Assembly (NCBI RefSeq): GCF_003123725.1
Contig: NZ_QETA01000004.1
Span: 248,001 to 312,000 of the forward strand
Reading direction: 5' to 3'
Length of the DNA stretch: 64,000 nucleotides
DNA from: Corticimicrobacter populi
GTDB taxonomy: Bacteria; Pseudomonadota; Gammaproteobacteria; Burkholderiales; Burkholderiaceae_B
Each line of letters begins with the position of its first letter. Position 1 is the stretch's first letter. Below the pieces are notes generated by a model that had not been told where the DNA came from, did not search any database, and saw nothing but the letters and a program-made list of their open reading frames with translations. Position numbers and translations under genes: made by a program. Below are positions 61,725 through 64,000 of this stretch, in pieces.

Positions 61725-62678
61725 ATGAATCTGCAACAGTTCCGTTTCGTCCGCGAAACGATCCGCCGTGATTTCAACCTGACCGAGGCAGCTCGGGCGC
61801 TGTATACCTCGCAGCCGGGGGTATCCAAGGCTATCATCGAGTTCGAAGACGAACTTGGCATCAAGATCTTCGAGCGCCATGGCAAGCGCATCAAGGGGCT
61901 GACCAAGCCGGGCATGGCGGTCGCACAGGTGATCGATCGGATCATGCGCGAAATCGATAATCTCAAGAAAGTCAGCGACGAATTTGCCCGGCGTGATGAG
62001 GGTGGTCTGGTCATCGCCTGCACGCACACCCAGGCACGCTATCTTCTGCCCAAGGTCATCCCGGCCTTCCGGCGCCAGTTTCCCAAGGTTCATCTGTCGC
62101 TGGCGGAGGGGAGTCCGACACAACTGGCCGAAATGGTGCTGCACGAACAGGCCGATATCGCAGTGGCGACCGAGTCGCTGGCGGCGACCCCTGGCCTGGT
62201 GACGTTGCCTTGCTATACCTGGGAACATTCGGTTGTGGTGCGCCCGGACCATCCGTTGGCAGAACTGACATCGAGCGAAGCACGCCAATTGACGCTGGAG
62301 CAACTGGCGCAATATCCGATCGTGACTTACGACAGGGCGTTTTCGGGTCGCCGCTCGATCGATGAAGCCTTTGCACGCGCCGATGTGCGTCCGGATATCG
62401 TACTCGAGGCCATCGATGCCGATGTCATCAAGACCTATGTCGATGTGGGGCTGGGCATTGGCATCATCGCGGGCGTGGCATTTGATCCACGGCGCGATCA
62501 CGGGCTGATCGGCCTGCCGGTTGGCCGGTTGTTCGGTACGCATACGACTCGTATCGGCATCAAATCGGGTGTCTTTCTGCGCGATTATGTCTATACGTTC
62601 CTGCAGTTGCTGTCGGCAGGCCTGACCCGCGAGGCTGTGCTGGATGCCATCCAGGGTGCGCAGCCGGACGAGTCCTGA
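61725..62678 (+). CDS. cysB: LysR-type regulator CysB
   Basis: A 317-residue activator of sulfate assimilation and cysteine synthesis, responsive to N-acetylserine. The N-terminal start MNLQQFRFVRETIRRDFNLT and helix SQPGVSKAIIEFEDELG are diagnostic of CysB/Cbl rather than other LysR members; VIACTHTQARYLLPKVI begins the effector domain and the VGLGIGIIAG segment is conserved. The ATG at 61725 matches relatives. The AT-rich region just upstream (61650-61700) is a likely promoter zone. No cys genes are next to it. Confidence 0.95.
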   Translation: MNLQQFRFVRETIRRDFNLTEAARALYTSQPGVSKAIIEFEDELGIKIFERHGKRIKGLTKPGMAVAQVIDRIMREIDNLKKVSDEFARRDEGGLVIACTHTQARYLLPKVIPAFRRQFPKVHLSLAEGSPTQLAEMVLHEQADIAVATESLAATPGLVTLPCYTWEHSVVVRPDHPLAELTSSEARQLTLEQLAQYPIVTYDRAFSGRRSIDEAFARADVRPDIVLEAIDADVIKTYVDVGLGIGIIAGVAFDPRRDHGLIGLPVGRLFGTHTTRIGIKSGVFLRDYVYTFLQLLSAGLTREAVLDAIQGAQPDES

Positions 62679-62819
62679 TCCAGACCGGGGAGGTGGGTTG
62701 CATTACCTGCCTCCCGATATGGACGCGGGTAATGCTGTCTGATCTATTTTTTCAATAGAAATCAATTTTCAATCCAAAAAATCAATCAACTTAGTTCGCC
62801 TTAGCTATTGATTCTTTAA

Positions 62820-62834
62820 CAAGAATTATTATCA
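62820..62834 (+). promoter_or_regulatory. Candidate Fur box before the DUF2325 gene
   Basis: caagaat-t-attatca: the right half is a perfect match to the 7-1-7 Fur consensus half ATTATCA, the left half matches four of seven. It lies in an AT-rich 190-base gap, 35 bases before the start codon, where it would cover a promoter. Confidence 0.45.
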
Positions 62835-62868
62835 TTGTATTTATCTAATTTAATACGCAAGGTGGAAC

Positions 62869-63219
62869 ATGGCGCAGACCGTCAGTGCAGTTGTCGTTGG
62901 GGCCGATCGGCTTGGCAATATCCCTGATCTGCTCAAGGGGCACAACATTGCAATCACCCACCATATCAGTGGTCGTGATCCGTCTCACCAGAAAAAAACC
63001 CTGCAACTGCCTTCGGGTACGGAACTCGTCATCCTGCTGACGGATTTCCTGGGGCACAACGTGATGAAGACATTCCGCCATGCTGCGCAGCGATCCGGTA
63101 TTCGGGTCGTGGCGTGCCGCCGGTCGGTGTGCAGCATGCAGCAGGCGCTGACGCAATGCGGACTGTGCGGCAACGAGTCGTGCGCGTACCGCAAGCAGAG
63201 CAAACAAAGCTGTTTCTGA
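62869..63219 (+). CDS. DUF2325 domain-containing protein
   Basis: A 116-residue soluble protein. VVVGADRLGNIPDLLKGHNI, HHISGRDPSHQKK and ILLTDFLGHNVMKTFRHAAQ fit the DUF2325 family, which often lies near iron or stress genes; its activity is not known. The C-terminal 35 residues carry six cysteines (CRRSVC, QCGLCGNESC, SCF), more than expected, which suggests metal binding. AAGGTGG seven bases before the ATG is a good ribosome-binding site. A candidate Fur box upstream suggests iron control. Confidence 0.85.
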   Translation: MAQTVSAVVVGADRLGNIPDLLKGHNIAITHHISGRDPSHQKKTLQLPSGTELVILLTDFLGHNVMKTFRHAAQRSGIRVVACRRSVCSMQQALTQCGLCGNESCAYRKQSKQSCF

Positions 63220-63239
63220 TCCCGTCAGGGATCACAGGC

Positions 63240-63890
63240 TTAACTGGCGCTGGCTGTGAGCCTGCGTGCGCCGTTATAGCGCTTGCGCCAGTAGGAAATG
63301 TCCATGCTTTCGATGCGCACCACGCTGCCGGCGCGGGGCGAATGGACGAATTCATTGTTGCCCAGGTAAATGCCGACGTGCGAAAAGCGTCGGCCCAGCG
63401 TGTTGAAGAACACCAGATCCCCAACCTGTAGATCACGCTTGGAGACGGATTCGCCTTCGCTGGCCAGCTCATATGAGCTGCGTGGCAGCTTGAGGCCGAG
63501 TGACTGCTCTGCGGCATAGGTAATCAGGCCACTGCAGTCGAAGCCTTCCTCAGGAGAGCGCCCCCCCCAGCGGTAGCGTATGCCCAGGTAGCCAAGCGCT
63601 GCGCTGGCCAGTGGGTTGGCGTCGGGATCGGTGCTGGCGTCAGCATCGGATACGGGATGGGTGGAACGCGTGACCTGTATGTCACGGCTCAGCAGCAGGT
63701 CGCGGATCGGATCTGTGCCATCGAAGCCGGTTGAGGCTGTGTGGCGACGTATCGGACTTTCGGCTACAGGCCCCTGGGTGGATGCGCAGCCCGCCAGGAT
63801 GGCGCAGGAGGCAAACAGGCAAAGCGCCATGCCGGAACGAGGCCGGCCGGCACCGGACTGGACGGTCAGGGCGGGTGTCGGTATCTGCAT
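63240..63890 (-). CDS. NlpC/P60-family lipoprotein peptidase (C40)
   Basis: A 216-residue cell-wall endopeptidase. A lipoprotein signal ends in the lipobox ILAGC (C35), placing it on the outer membrane. The catalytic triad is C119 in DCSGLITYA, H171 in SHVGIYLG and H183 in FVHSPR. Relatives such as Spr/MepS cut peptidoglycan cross-bridges between mDAP and D-Ala. A proline/serine-rich linker of about 60 residues joins the anchor to the domain. The first 20 residues make the signal long; an internal Met at residue 21 is an alternative start. Confidence 0.92.
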   Translation of the reverse strand: MQIPTPALTVQSGAGRPRSGMALCLFASCAILAGCASTQGPVAESPIRRHTASTGFDGTDPIRDLLLSRDIQVTRSTHPVSDADASTDPDANPLASAALGYLGIRYRWGGRSPEEGFDCSGLITYAAEQSLGLKLPRSSYELASEGESVSKRDLQVGDLVFFNTLGRRFSHVGIYLGNNEFVHSPRAGSVVRIESMDISYWRKRYNGARRLTASAS

Positions 63891-64000
63891 GGGTAGGATC
63901 GGAATGGCGCGTACCCTGCGATTCTATCAAAAGATACAGCGAAGTAACAATCGAATCTCAGGGCGGGATATCATCCTGCTTTGACCTATCGCAAATCACA

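Noticed and set aside
1-64000. CRISPR arrays, insertion sequences, prophage or rRNA genes
   Set aside because: No regularly spaced direct repeats, transposase, integrase or rRNA-like sequence was seen; the only tandem repeats are the coding Sel1 units.

Overview
The window is a high-GC chromosomal stretch from a betaproteobacterium of the order Burkholderiales, most likely family Alcaligenaceae (Bordetella/Achromobacter/Kerstersia relatives). The reasons are the protein families, the syntenic block TPR protein-lolB-ispE-tRNA-Gln-prs-rplY-pth-ychF, the pair holC-pepA, the HTH-extended aspartate carbamoyltransferase and the betaproteobacterial AddB-like/AddA-like pair. Genus cannot be fixed from the sequence alone. 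I see no insertion sequence, prophage, rRNA or CRISPR array; the one RNA gene is tRNA-Gln(UUG).

Layout. 1-9.9 kb: tail of a chemoreceptor, an MFS transporter with an overlapping 44-residue membrane peptide, then an AddB-like/AddA-like double-strand-break repair pair and a SmvA-like drug exporter, joined by start/stop overlaps. 9.8-15.7 kb (minus): a six-gene operon for glycerol-3-phosphate/glycerophosphodiester use (DeoR regulator, UgpC-, UgpB-, UgpA- and UgpE-like ABC importer, GpdQ-like phosphodiesterase). 16-18.4 kb: ahpC and ahpF with a candidate OxyR site. 18.5-24.3 kb (minus): an orphan gene, DUF3999 and DUF2339 membrane proteins, mutM. 24.4-32.3 kb: the housekeeping block named above plus a CPBP protease. 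32.5-38.1 kb: a Sel1-repeat protein, then a FecI/FecR/TonB-receptor iron-signalling cassette. 38.2-40.8 kb: an ABC-F ATPase and two small membrane proteins.

40.9-44.5 kb (minus) is the most interesting region: an FMN riboswitch, ribB, a DyP peroxidase carrying an encapsulin cargo-loading peptide, the encapsulin shell, and an unrecognised two-helix membrane protein. All point the same way with tight or overlapping junctions, which suggests a peroxidase nanocompartment that may be co-transcribed with flavin synthesis and has a possible membrane accessory factor.

44.6-53.8 kb: an epimerase, photolyase, an orphan MetQ-like binding protein, a DUF3141-derived protein that seems to have lost its hydrolase core and gained a basic tail, an Ntn amidase, a PAS-GGDEF gene with a probable frameshift near its start, a LysR regulator and an Asp/Glu racemase. 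53.9-63.9 kb: pyrB, a tandem glycine riboswitch driving a DadA-like D-amino acid dehydrogenase, elaA, a Bax-inhibitor-1 protein, holC-pepA, lptF (no lptG beside it), cysB, a DUF2325 protein behind a candidate Fur box, and an NlpC/P60 lipoprotein. Many neighbours share ATGA or GTGA overlaps, so translational coupling is a recurring theme.
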